Source of the DNA: Coptis chinensis
Lineage: Eukaryota > Streptophyta > Magnoliopsida > Ranunculales > Ranunculaceae
Assembly: GCA_015680905.1 (NCBI GenBank)
Contig: CM027382.1
Location: forward strand, 16,217,501-16,281,500
Length of the DNA stretch: 64,000 nt
Reading direction: 5' to 3'
Part shown: positions 35,981 to 47,031 of the stretch, in pieces
How the letters are laid out: every line of letters begins with the position of its first letter
How positions within the stretch are numbered: the stretch's first letter is position 1
Position numbers and translations under genes: made by a program
Notes under the pieces: generated by a model
Told to the model about the DNA's origin: nothing
The model's input: only the letters and a program-made list of their open reading frames with translations
Database searches by the model: none

Positions 35981-36350
35981 GAACTATAAAATCAACGGGG
36001 TAATAAAAATCAGAGACCTTGATAATCACATCCTCGATTACCCCTCGTGGAATCTTAACAGATCTATCAACTAACTGTAGTCTAACATTTGTTGGTTTCA
36101 AGTCTTTTAACCCTAGTCGTTTATAAACTGAGTAAGGTAACAAATTCACACTAGCACCTAAATCCAATAATGCTTGATCAGTGTAGTTCTCTCCTATTCT
36201 ACACATAACTGTAGGACTACCGGGGTCCTTATGTTTTACTATGGCTTGGTTCTGTAGAAAGGATGAACAACCTTGTGCAAGGAAAACTTCTTTTGGGATA
36301 TTTGTTTTCTTTTTTACTAGGTCTTTTATGAATTTGGCATAGGAAGGCAT
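35898..36350 (-). pseudogene. Athila aspartic protease (element 2)
   Basis: An open frame with ALLDLGASVNLLP (active-site D-L-G-A-S), LVDRSVKIPRGVIEDV, FYYPVDFIVLDTLP and QIPIILGRPF, the conserved protease order. It shifts frame at about 35900-35980, close to the overlap with the following RT frame. A 1-base change there is enough to break gag-pol continuity. Confidence 0.85.
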
Positions 36351-36479
36351 TTGTTTAATTGCGCTTAGAAAAGGAATATTGATATGTAGATTTTTAAAAT
36401 ATTCATGATCTCATTATATCGTGCTTCCTTTTTGTTATCTTTCAACCTATAGGGAATGGTGCGGGTGGAATTTTTTCAG

Positions 36480-38243
36480 TTACCGCTCTTTGGTTTTCTC
36501 GGTTTCAACCGGCTTTTCCTTATCTTTTGTTATAACAACTTCATCGAAATCGGGTATGTCAACTTTGTTATCTACTTTCTTTCCGGACCTAAGGGTAGAT
36601 ATCGAAGTTAACTCCCTCCTCGTGGATCTTGGATGAAGGAGTAGTTTCAACTTGATAAACATTTCTACCTTTTGGATTTTGTTCAGGTTGGCTTGGTAAG
36701 GTTCCTTTGGTCCGCATGCGCTAGACTAGCTAGTATCCGATTGAATTGTTGGCTCATCCGTTGAGTCATAACATCAAATTTTTGGTCAATCCTTTTGAAT
36801 TCATTCTCGGTCTTGGTAGCTAAAGCTTTCATGGTTTCATCTATGGTATTGGGTTGGGTTTGGTAATTAGCCATAGGATCTATGGCTAATTCTCTATTCA
36901 TGTTTGTTTGTTGTTGTTCTTTGTTGTGGTTGTGGATAATACCGGGGGGCCTCTATTATTCATGTATTGTTGCCTATTGTTCCCTTGATTACCTTGAAAA
37001 CCATATTGGTTTTGTTGTGGAGGCATATTCTGTCTCCATGAATTGTTTGAGTTATTCCTAAGATCTGGGTTATAGTTGTTGTTGTTGTTAAAATTATTTT
37101 GATAACCCGGTCTTTTGAATGTATTAAAAGCACAAATCATCATCAAGCATTACCTTGAGCAACAAACATAGAGCAAACCGAAGTGTCATGATCTCAGTAA
37201 GGCAATTTTCACAAAATTGATTGACACTCATTGCTTGTTGAGGTTGATTATTCTTTGAAGGGTTTAAAGTGAATGAATCAAATTTCTTGTTTAAGCTTTC
37301 GATTCCTGTGGTTAAACTAGCAATGGCACATTCAAGTTTCTCATTAAGTTCATTTTTAACCTCATACATACCTGGTTTACTAAAACTTATCCCCCCATCT
37401 ACCCGTGCCATGTCCTCATGATCACTACTACTGGCCCAATCCTTAGAACTCTCGAAAAGTTTTGCAAAAAGTGTAGGCTTCATCGAGTAAGACTAGTAAA
37501 TCTTCCTCCATTCATTGATTCAATTAACGGACGGTTCATAGGTGAAAGACCTTTATAAAGTAATGTACTATATTAAGTATGTCAAAACCATGATGTGGGC
37601 AACGGACAAGTAAATCATTAAATCTATCCCATGTTGTATGAAACTCTTCATTAGGTTTTCCTTTGAAGGTTGAAATAGCCAATTGCATGGCTTCAGTTTT
37701 ACGTAAAGGGTAATATTGTTTCATAAACTTTTGTGATAGTTGCTCCCAAGTAATTATAGAATTAGAGGGTAGGGATCTATACCAACGTAGTGCGGCATCT
37801 TCAAAAGTCAAGGGGAACAACCTTAATCTAGTCTCTTCAGGGGAAAGATGAGGTGCTTTAAAAGTACTTAATATGCTCAAGAACTTACTCAGATGATTAT
37901 ACGGTTCTTCATTTGTTTTTCCATAATATCTTGGCAACATATTAAGAATGGTGGGCTTAATCTCATAATTATTGTTATTGTCGGGCATCACTATGCAGTT
38001 TGGTGGTTGAACTGCGATAGGTTGAAACAAGGTGCTAAGATTTCTTTGATCAGCCATGGTGGCTAATGATACTCTCTCTGGTGTATCCTCTAAGTTTACT
38101 AGTGGTGTGTGTGTTTCAGAATCAGAATTAGATCCTGAGTTTGATGGTGTGGTCTCCTCCAAAACCAGAATTGGAAGATTGTTACAAGAATTAGTTCTTC
38201 TGATTAAGCGTTTACGAGGTGAATCACGAAACCAAGTTTTCAT
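36480..38243 (-). pseudogene. Athila gag (element 2)
   Basis: The main gag core is open at 38243-37536: a basic N-terminus, then MADQRNLSTLF, PRYYGKTNEEPYNHL, LRLFPLTFEDAALRWYRSLP and FHTTWDRFNDLLVRCPHHG. It breaks at 37536 and returns at 37483-37124 with the nucleocapsid region, where a CENC...H...C knuckle is split by a one-base shift. 37146-36898 is Asn/Gln-rich and 36901-36480 is the linker toward protease (STLRSGKKVD). The gag start was chosen as the first ATG of the open core frame. Confidence 0.8.
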
Positions 38244-38398
38244 GCACTAGATAATAAAGCTATATAAATAATCTAATATGCACTTAATTAACTAAATTAT
38301 ATTATCAAACTATATGATGCTAACTATTAATGCTAATTATGAAACTGCTAACAGGGGATTCACGGTAGAAGAGAAGCACTTACTGTTACAGCAAGCAA

Positions 38399-39065
38399 AA
38401 CAAGTCCAAAAATTTTGATATTTTTATAGAAGCTACCTGATACATCCAGAAAGTATCCTGTAAAATTTTAGAGCAATCGGAGCTTGGTAAGTCCCTCTTC
38501 TTTACTGTTCAATCCTGCAGAGTCCAGTGAGAAGTTTTCTGCACACATTGTAAACAATCGATTGAATAAATAAGTAAAAGAGCACTAAAAATCACAAAAT
38601 TTTTACTGGAGTCTCCTGACGTGTCAGGGATGATCCTGTAAAAATTTTGGATTATTTAGAATTTTATAGATCCTTCTTCTCGACTGCTCTTCCAGAGACC
38701 TTGGTCCTGAAAAGCTGCAGAAACACACTGAAAACAAGCAACTAGTTAAGTGGTCAAAACAGGTCAAACAATACTCAAATTTTTACTGGAAGCTCCTGAC
38801 TAATCGAGGTTCCTCCTGTAAAAAATTTAGAACTTTTGATAATGTGCAATTAGCTCTGCTTGACTATTTTTACAGATGCTTGCGTCCTGAAAACTGAAAA
38901 CGGGGTACTGCAAAGATGATGTTAGTTACCCAAGTAAGACAAGTACTAAAAATTCGAAAAAAAAATTCCAATAAATTACCGATACTGTACATATCAACTC
39001 TGTAAAATTTTAGAATTTTTTTGAAATTTATAAATACGTTTTCTGTACTGTTCTTTTCTGTTTAA
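38399..39065. repeat. 180-bp tandem repeats in the leader of element 2
   Basis: Four degenerate tandem copies. The anchor cctgtaaaattttaga or a variant recurs at about 38457, 38636, 38816 and 38999 (spacings about 180). Each is preceded by tttttactgga(a/g)-ctcctgac-like sequence and followed by a pyrimidine-rich ttctt(t/c)(a/g)ctgttc-like segment. The array occupies most of the untranslated stretch between the primer-binding site and gag. Confidence 0.8.
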
Positions 39066-39237
39066 ACAAACACTAAACTTTATGGAAATACTTTTTACTA
39101 TGCAAATCTAATTGAATTATGCTAAATTAATCTAATTATGCTAAATATGCAATTTATACTATATGAATTCCTAAATTAAAGTAATCTAAATTAAATATTC
39201 TATCACCTAATCAATTTAGAGCGGGCAGCGGCGCCAT

Positions 39238-40760
39238 TGAAAAAGCACGCAACACGTAATTATTTATATGTCGTTGTTTGTGTTACGTATCTTTTGCAAA
39301 TCTTACTTAGCCTAATATATATTGATTAGTATAGTGGCTAGTAAGGTATCAATCCTACTCTAAGTAATTAGTTGATAGTAATAGAAATTTCTAATCTAAA
39401 TTACTCTAATGGATGCAAGTAAAAGATGTGGCTAAGTAATAATTAATATATAGTTGATTTGATTTGAGATTTAAGCTATGCATAAAATAAACTAAATTAA
39501 ATATATGAATATGAATCAAGCGAGAGAATATCTTGGGAGAGATGAATCCACCAAAATCATAGAATTAGTCTAACAGATCTACCTATCATGCTTAATATAA
39601 ATCACCAATAGAAACTCACCATACCTACAAACCTTATGCTCATAACCATGATGATAATATGTGGCTTTCAATGTGCTTTCTATCTTTCCATCAAATACTT
39701 CTTCAATCTCCAATGATATCTTCTATCTAACCAAATTGTGCTTTAAGTGGCATTCAATATACAACTCTAGGTGCCATGGAAAATCCACATGTGGCATTAA
39801 CCATACAACTAATTGAGGTGCCATAAAGAATCCAATCATCACACTAGAACACTAAAAACTAGAAGAAAAGAATCTAGGGTTTGTGGTATTTGGCTCTACA
39901 CAATCTTGAATTACCCTAAGACCTCCTAACCTCCACAGGCTTAGATCAATGGATCGAATAAGAAGAAACTCAATGAGGGGTTTAAACTAAAACATGATAG
40001 AAGAAGAACTAAACTAAAACATACAAAAGGCTTCATCTCCCTCCCCCAAGAGAAGGGAGATTAGCCCCTCATACTATGCTATGAACACAATATGAAAAGG
40101 AATAATCTTTATAGCTATTAATGGTGAAAAGGTCTGAACTTTCTTCTCTTTAATTCTAGATCTAAGATGCAAAAACTAAATTTCCTAGATGATTGTAAAC
40201 TGAGGTTTTTGTGCCTTATATATTGGCTTACATGCTCGTCTGGATAGAGATCCAAATCCTATGTTTATTTGGTGTCAAACTCTCTGTAATCTTTCTAGAA
40301 GCAATCCTGGAAAAGTTAAATTCGGTTGGACCAAAGTTGGACGTGGCCTACTTTGCCCTGCAGGCTATTTCCCAAGCTGCAGCTTCTGACAGCTTTCAGT
40401 TTCCTAATTCTTGTGAAACTCTGACTTCTTTTCCATGTTGATCTCATCTTCCTATGAAGTCGAAATTAAGGCTTTGAGATCATATTGAAGACTCTTCTAA
40501 CTCAATTATTATCCTCTTTTAGAGTCCCATTAGGCTTGGCACTTATGGAGACAAATATGACATATTTGCCCTAGGCCTTTAGCTGTAATTCCCAGTGACT
40601 CCTTTTTGACTTGTTTGACTTCTTTTCCCTCCATATTTCATATTTAGGTTCTTTGACCTGCAAAAACTCAAATTGCATCATATTAGAATATCTAAATATA
40701 AAATGGAGACTAACATACACATAATTGGGATTATAAATCATTACTTTTGAGCACTTATCA
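39238..40760 (-). mobile_element. 5' LTR of element 2
   Basis: 1,523 bp. Compared with its partner it has a roughly 25-bp insertion (gatagaagaagaactaaacta region near 39995) and scattered base changes. Confidence 0.95.
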
Positions 40761-40799
40761 ACTAGTTGCATCGCTGAATTCTTACATTGGTTATTGGTC

Positions 40800-42134
40800 C
40801 CCATTCTGAAAATGTTATTAGCACCCAACGCCACATGCAGAACTTTGGCAGGCGTCAGGCTTCAACTTGATTAACATAATGCAATGGAATGTTAGTTCTT
40901 TGAGAGTCAAATTAAGTGTAATGGGTCTCTCATTCAATGAATTAAGAATTTCGAAAAAGTTTTTCGTTCTTGAGTTGTCGGTTAGTCGATATACGATCAG
41001 TAGATGATGACCCTTCAAGCAATGCAATTTTTGTGTTCTTGGAACTGAAAAATTGAAAGTTAAATTTCTATTAAGTTGAGTAATGTAAAGTATATGAATG
41101 TGTGAGAACTTTACTTGTTCATTAGATGTTTAAGTTCAGAAATTTCCAAGTTGTAATAAATTTTTGTCGCCCTTGTCGAATTTAGATAGTATACACCTGA
41201 AATATTTTAAAAATTAGTTCATTCCAAGTGAAGGAATAATATAGTAATATACAGTGATAATTATATTCATAATAATGAAGTTACCATTATAGACATCAAC
41301 AGTCAACGATGTTACAACGACCACGGGCTAATCCACAGTAAAGTTAATAATATCTTTGGCAACCAAGTCCACTTCATTTTCCCATAATGTAATCCTCATT
41401 TTTTCCCACTGGGTGATAATGTTTTGTGAGTATATAGATACAGGTAAGAAGTTTTTTATATTCATTAAAAACCAAAATTATTGAAAGTTGACCTCTCAGT
41501 CCTCAAGTGAATATTTCTCAGTTGCTTCATTCATTTGCTAAATGTTATGGCTGACATTCCTTCAAGCACGCCATATACATCTGATAGAGATTATATATAG
41601 TTTTATATATATTCTCAACGTACCTGTTAGATTTGTGATTTGTTTGTAATGACTGCTGATGTTATCAAATTCAGCAAAAGCAAACTTGTACGGCGGAATT
41701 TCTAATTGAGTTTCACTTAGCAATCTAACAAATGTGTCCCATTTAAAAAGTATAACAAACTCATTTTCATCAGGTCGATAATTCGAGACTGTTTATACAA
41801 TGAAATTTTCAGCAGCATACACGTAGCCTTCTCGAATAACTTTTGAGAATTTTTCTGTTTGCTTCTTTGGAACAATTGCATGCATTTGATTTCCCTGAAA
41901 CCAAAATATACGAAGTAGTTAGTAATTGTTTGCAATAAAAATAATGGAAAATGAATTTGTGCAATTCAAATGAAATTGGCTAACTTTATCGTCTATCAAA
42001 ACCATGTCAAATCTGTTAGTTTTTCCTTGCACTTCTTTTCCGATGCTCCATTTTCTAGAGACGTGGAACTTAATTTTGCATTGCTGATCGTGGTCATTTA
42101 TGTCAGACAAAGGAAGATATCCCGGCGTTGTCAT
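40800..42134 (-). pseudogene. RPA1-like (replication protein A 70 kDa) OB-fold protein
   Basis: Exons in order on the minus strand: 42134-41985 (YLPLSDIND, VSRKWSI, RFDMVLIDDK, the DUF223/OB-fold start), 41894-41624 (GNQMHAIVPKKQ, then NYRPDENEFVILFKWDTFVRL), about 41412-41285 (MRITLWENEVDLVA, PVVVVTSLTV), 41196-41115 (STRATKIYYNLE) and a last decayed piece near 41044-40800. Splice sites gt/ag fit. In-frame stops occur in exon 2 (TAA) and exon 3 (TAG). Plant RPA1-like proteins bind single-stranded DNA, and related copies travel in Helitrons. The 3' end is cut by Athila element 2. Confidence 0.7.
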
Positions 42135-43260
42135 TTCAAAGGAAGCCTATAAAATTTTAAAGTCAAAGGAATATAGACCATGGAAGGACTGCTATTTCAT
42201 TTAAAAAAACTACAGGACTATGAAAATAAAAAAAGATGATGAAACAATGCAGTAATGAGTCTAAGTGAGCTTCTATATTGCTCTAACATAGTCATAAGAT
42301 TGGGCTAGTAGGTTCTATGTTATCGTATTTGATGGCGTTAATCATATAAGCTTGTGACTGAGATAGTAGTAAGTATTGATGACACGATGGAGTAAAAAAA
42401 AATGATGTACACTGTCATCAGTACATAATTACAAAGGTCCTTGCATTGCTAAATTACGCCAAAAACCGAGTTCATGGGCATAACACGCGGTGAAAACACA
42501 GTTGGTTGCACCAAGACCCACGTAAACCAATTTTGCAAAAAAAGAAAGTAGGGTAGCTAGGATAGCCAGCGATAGTGCATGACAAAGAATAGGACATAAG
42601 ATTATTGATCAACTTCTTAATATTTGCCTCGAACTCTTGGAGATGCGCATTGGTTGAGAGGGCCATCAATGTGAAGAGTGATCATGGTTTTGTAGTCCAT
42701 TCCCCCTAAATTAAGAGCAAGACCTAACAAAACTTAAGATACAACCTATACTTTTTGAAGAAGCATATGGTGTATTACTAAGTTTTCAAACTATCAAACC
42801 GTCAATAAACTGTACACAGGAACTGAACATTTGAAAGTAATTCGCTGATAAAAAATTACAGTTCACATGAGACATGAGAGTGCTTGAGTACACTAACTTA
42901 TTGTACAGGAAATTGAAGCTCATTGATGTGTTTACTCTGTAGATATACAAAAGCCTCACAAAAATTATCATATGTTAAGCCTTCTTCACGAGCGAGTTAA
43001 GTGTTGGAGTTCAAACACGTGTAACATGTTGCTTATACACTTACTATTCCCCCAGGTTTGAGAATGTCAATTGGTGGGAAAGTAACCTCTTCTCATCACT
43101 CTCGTCGGCCTCTAGACCATCATCCTCTTCTTCATAATCAATCTCAGTGACGCTTTCCTTTCCATTGAGCTTAAGTGATTTTGAAAATCGTACTTGGGAA
43201 TACTCACCTCCGATAGGAGGATTGTCAAACTTGATCTGCTACATTTCTGATTCTATTAAC
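42135..43260 (-). other. Unassigned region with short frames
   Basis: A 65-codon frame at 42669-42472 (MMALSTNAHLQEFEANIKK...) and a disrupted frame near 43245-43015 (FDNPPIGGEYSQVRF, EIDYEEEDDGLEADESDEK) look protein-like but belong to no family I recognise. The latter could be a late exon of the F-box locus upstream. Confidence 0.3.
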
Positions 43261-43679
43261 GGTTATATTCGTGCTCTCGCTCTGTCTCTTGGATAAGTGC
43301 AGTAGAGGAAGGAGTAGATGAAGCAACATATAGTCATTGGAATTGTTATTGATGTGTACAGAGCTTTGGCAAGTGATGCAGCATTCTCCCTATCTATTTC
43401 AATCTCAACAAGTTGGCTAGACTCTCGAGGAACAGGTTTATATCCATTACTGACAATTCCCTTTCTCAAACACAACAGGGTGAAGGACTTCCTTAGAGCA
43501 AGGAAAAGCAACATAACAAAACAATCGAGTTCTTTAGACATTCTATTGTTCAAGGAGGAAATAGTAAAGGCAAAGCTTGAAATATGGTCCATAATGTTGT
43601 CAAAGATAGTCCACAGACCAGAAGCCAAGTAAAAGGAAGCACATAATTCATTCAGATATATAACAATTGTAGCACTTAC

Positions 43680-45739
43680 CTTCTCTAGTGGATAAGCTGT
43701 TTTACGACACATAGCACATTTCTTGTATATAGGATAATAGAATATGTATTCAGCGTTGTTGTTTGATAAGCACGTAAATGCTATATATTTACGCTCAATT
43801 TTATATTAGTTAGTCCAGTTATTTTATTTGTTTGATTTAATTAGTGTGTTTCTAGTGACTTTGCAGGAATTGGAGTTAACGTGGAAATATTAATGCATAA
43901 CTACTATTGTTTTGTCAGCAGTACATTCCAGGGAGTAGGCGTTAATTGAGTTAGTACAATGGTTCTAGTTGGACTGGCATGGAACGTATATGGTGCGAGA
44001 TCAGTCGAGGGCTTAATCTATGGGAACTGGCGGATATGGGGCCTTGAATATATTGGCTCAAGGATATTGAGTAGCACGTGAACAGTACAAGCTTGTGAGC
44101 TATGTGCCAACATCTAAAAGTCTAAACTCACATGACTAAAGGAGGTGATGAAGACCGGACCATGTGCACCCATGTACAACTAATTAGACCAACCCATAAC
44201 TAAACATCAAAGCCCACACTTCCAAGCCCATACAAACATATAACCCACCAAGCCATATTCTAACTATGTTGCACCTTGGACCACCGAATCAAACAGTTTC
44301 CTTCTCCAAATTCAATTCGCACGAACAGAAGAAACCAGAAACCGATCCCTCTAATTTCGGTGATCCAAATCAGCACCCGAACCAATCAAAAATCCCAACC
44401 GACCGAGCCGCGCCTTCTAATCACCCATGGGCTTAAACAATTATTTCTAATTCCCCTTTTTGTAGAAAAACAGTATCCAATTCATAAGGAGAGACGTGAG
44501 CAGGTCGATCTTTTGGTTTCCAATTCGGTTTCGAAGTTCACGCAACTCGACCGAATTAGATACTTCTAAACGAAATCAAACACTGCCCTAACCTATCCAT
44601 TATATATAGAAGAGAGAAACAGTAGAGGGGGGCTCCAGAATACGGAAAACAGAACACCAAATCTTTGGAGAGCAGCAGACGAAGTGGAGAAGAAGATATC
44701 AAAGCGGGATTACGGTTTTGTCGATGATTTATTCTTCTTATATTTTCGTATTGCAAATTATCATGTCTAGTTAAATTCCAAGCTAGGGCTTAGATGAAGC
44801 CCTAGACTTGCGTAGGTTTTCTAAGTTTAATTGGGTTATTGTTCTCTGACTTAAGTTTTACAGTAAATAATTAATTGAATTCTCTGATTTTTGTAGAAAT
44901 TATATCATTGATTATATCCTGCATGTTTAATCCATGTCTAGACTAGTCAATTGTTGGATTAAGTTTCTATTGATATCGAAGCATCGGTTCTAAAGTTTAT
45001 TTAAACCTGTGAGAAGTTGTACTGTAAAAAGACAATTTTTGCTAGGGGTTTATATCTGTTTGCTGAAATTCAATTAATACGATTTGTTAGAATTGTTTAA
45101 GAATTACACGCTCACATCTTCAAGCAAGCAAGGGTTGCCTTTCCCTCATGCTACTCGTATTAAAAAGAGAACTTTACAATTAATTAAACTAAGATAATCT
45201 ACAACGGTCTAAGGTGGATTCGAATGCCTTAGTGTTTTCTTCGTTAATAGTTAATCAATTTAATTTATTGCTTTCATAGTAATTAGTTAATTTTAGTTGA
45301 TAGTAATTCAAACTTCCATAAAAGAATATTTGTCGAATTAGGATAAATAATCAGTTAGTACTCAGTTGTTCTAAGTAGCAGTCCCTGTGGGATCGACCCG
45401 TTTGCCGCAACTATTTTCAACGATAGCTGTGCGCTTGCGGTTTAATTAGGGTTAGATTAGTCTATTAATTTAGACCGACTAATTTCCTATCATTGTTCTT
45501 TTGCAAAGACATCAGCCATGGTATGCGTTGACACCTAGATTCACACTGTGTAAGAGGCGGTTTGATCGCATTTGTGGCGTGATGGATATCAAGGATTTGC
45601 AAGTAAGGCAAAAACAAATGCAATCACCAAGAAACAGAGATGATATGACCAACTCTAAAAGCTCGGCTGGAAGGTCATTCCAACTCTCTTTTATAATTTC
45701 AGTTTTGTAGTTCCCCACCTTCGGGACTTCTTTCTTGAC
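43680..45739 (-). pseudogene. F-box protein gene, exon split by a solo LTR
   Basis: After an acceptor (ttttgtag) the exon begins at 45739 and reads VKKEVPKVGNYKTE, then the F-box core W-N-D-L-P-A-E-L-L-E-L-V with CKSLISI about 25 residues on. F-box proteins are the substrate-binding subunits of SCF ubiquitin ligases. A one-base shift near 45515 breaks the frame. The solo LTR 43764-45492 interrupts it, and the exon resumes at 43763 (NAEYIFYYPIYKKC, then AMCRKTAYPLEK) to a gtaagt donor after 43680. The layout suits F-box/DUF295 plant proteins, but the DUF295 part is not clear. Frame 43712-43263 beyond the donor is probably intron read-through. Confidence 0.6.
43764..45492 (+). mobile_element. 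Solo LTR, Athila-like
   Basis: 1,729 bp from TGATAAGCACGTAAATG to ATTTCCTATCA, flanked by a perfect 5-bp duplication TTGTT (43759-43763, 45493-45497). The start resembles the LTR starts of both Athila elements here. Near the end is the motif tccctgtgggatcgacccg, common in Athila/Tat LTRs. No internal region is present, so it arose by LTR-LTR recombination. Frames inside it (for example at 44276-44569) are not genes. Confidence 0.9.
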
Positions 45740-45959
45740 CTACAAAATATGTTGTCCGGGATTAGAACAATATCTTTTACATTAATCAGGCCATATAATC
45801 CAACTAAGAAAACATGGCATGTAGTTTAATGAAAAATAGACTATTATACATTGGTGCTGAACATTTTAGGTAGACCCCTTATAGGCTTATATTAGATCAG
45901 TATGCAATAAGAGTTAATGTCTCACTTGGTACACTATGTTAAAACAACTAATTTAGGAT

Positions 45960-46250
45960 GGCTTATATCTGTCGAGATTGGTAAATCTCGACGGCTACTG
46001 ACTGTCTCATAAGCCGTTGTTAAAAATGTCGTGGTATTGATTCTCGATGGTTAGTGGACGTCCATTATTTGAAATACAACGACAACTAGTAGCCGTCGAG
46101 AAATGAGTTTTGTTGACGGCTACTGGCCGTGGTTTAGGGTTTAAAACAACACCTTCGCACTGTCTAGAGCTGCATCCTACTCGATCAAAACACAAAACTA
46201 TTCAGTTTCAATTCCTTATTGCAGACGGCTAATGACAGTAGAGTATTTGA
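45960..46250. repeat. CACTA subterminal repeats
   Basis: Direct and inverted copies of tctcgacggctactg and variants at about 45987, 46041, 46090, 46113 and 46223, within 320 bp of the terminus. Such arrays are binding sites for the TNPA-type protein in characterised CACTA elements. Confidence 0.8.
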
Positions 46251-46585
46251 AAATCTAATTTATCAAATCCACCTGCTGCTTTAATATGATTGCCTACCCA
46301 AATAATTTAAATTCAAACTGCACTATAATTAAGAAGCCATAATCAAACTTAAGTACCAAAACATCTTTATATTTATCATTCCATCCAAAATGTTTACATT
46401 GCAATACCATATACTATAAAACTTGAAGTCTGACAAAATACCAAAATATTTGAGCTCGATCTTGTTGCTCAAGTATTCAATAGCTAGCTAGAAACACTAT
46501 CCAAAGACCAAAAACAACTATGTACTTGGATTTACAAGGCACACCAAAAGAAGATAAGTTTTTGTCGATTTAAAAGCTTCATGGA

Positions 46586-46852
46586 TCAATGAAAAACCAC
46601 GTAATGTTTTGGCCAAGTAATCACGTCACCAAGCACGATATCTCCAAGTCTTCCATCTCCTTCATACAACGGTGCAAAATCATCAAGTATCTCATCGATT
46701 TGGACATTATACGAACTTGGAGGTGTCGTTAAATAGGTGCAGACTTCTCCAAGTGCAACCACAGTCTTTGTTATGAAACTCTTCAAGTGACAAGTTGTAG
46801 ATTGAGGTCGAATATTGCGGGAATCATCACGAACTGGTGATTGTTGTACTTC
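46586..46852 (-). CDS. DUF8039-like terminal exon of a CACTA gene
   Basis: An open exon after an acceptor (ttttcttag) beginning EVQQSPVRDDSRNIR, then FITKTVVALGEVC, and ending GDIVLGDVITWPKHYVVF before TGA. The pattern V-A-x-G-x-V near the start and a G-D/A-x-W-P ending matches the short C-terminal domain found in plant CACTA ORFs. It most likely was the last exon of the Transposase_24-type gene upstream, from which it is now separated by the solo LTR and 3 kb. Confidence 0.55.
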   Translation of the reverse strand, partial: EVQQSPVRDDSRNIRPQSTTCHLKSFITKTVVALGEVCTYLTTPPSSYNVQIDEILDDFAPLYEGDGRLGDIVLGDVITWPKHYVVFH

Positions 46853-47031
46853 CTAAGAAAAAAACAATGAAATTAATGTAGCGTTAGAGACTTTAAATAG
46901 CTTACTGAACACAAGAACCAAAAGCACCCAAATTCTTAGAACAAATAAAATTGAACACATGTAGTAATAGGACCCGAACAAAAAAAAAATCAACATAGCA
47001 AATAGGACCTGGATAGAAAACCTAAAAGAAC

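Larger units (their letters stand above)
30021..40760 (-). mobile_element. Athila-type Ty3/gypsy retrotransposon (element 2), pol-deleted
   Basis: LTRs at 30021-31519 and 39238-40760 start TGAAAAAGCA and end CTTATCA on the plus strand. They are flanked by a perfect 5-bp duplication ACTAG (30016-30020, 40761-40765). On the minus strand a primer-binding site TGGCGCCGCTGCC (39219-39236) follows the 5' LTR, close to the tRNA-Asp 3' end used by this lineage. A tract TAGTTGGGGGTTG abuts the 3' LTR. Coding (38243-34310) covers gag, protease and RT, then departs from pol at the start of RNase H. No integrase is present. The LTRs differ only by scattered substitutions and a few indels, so insertion is relatively young. 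Confidence 0.93.

Noticed and set aside
43263..43712. 149-codon minus-strand frame
   Set aside because: Only its first residues continue the F-box exon. A gtaagt donor follows, and the rest has no family resemblance, so it is more likely intron read-through than a separate gene.
44276..44756. 97- and 66-codon frames
   Set aside because: Both lie wholly within the solo Athila LTR and have no domain resemblance.
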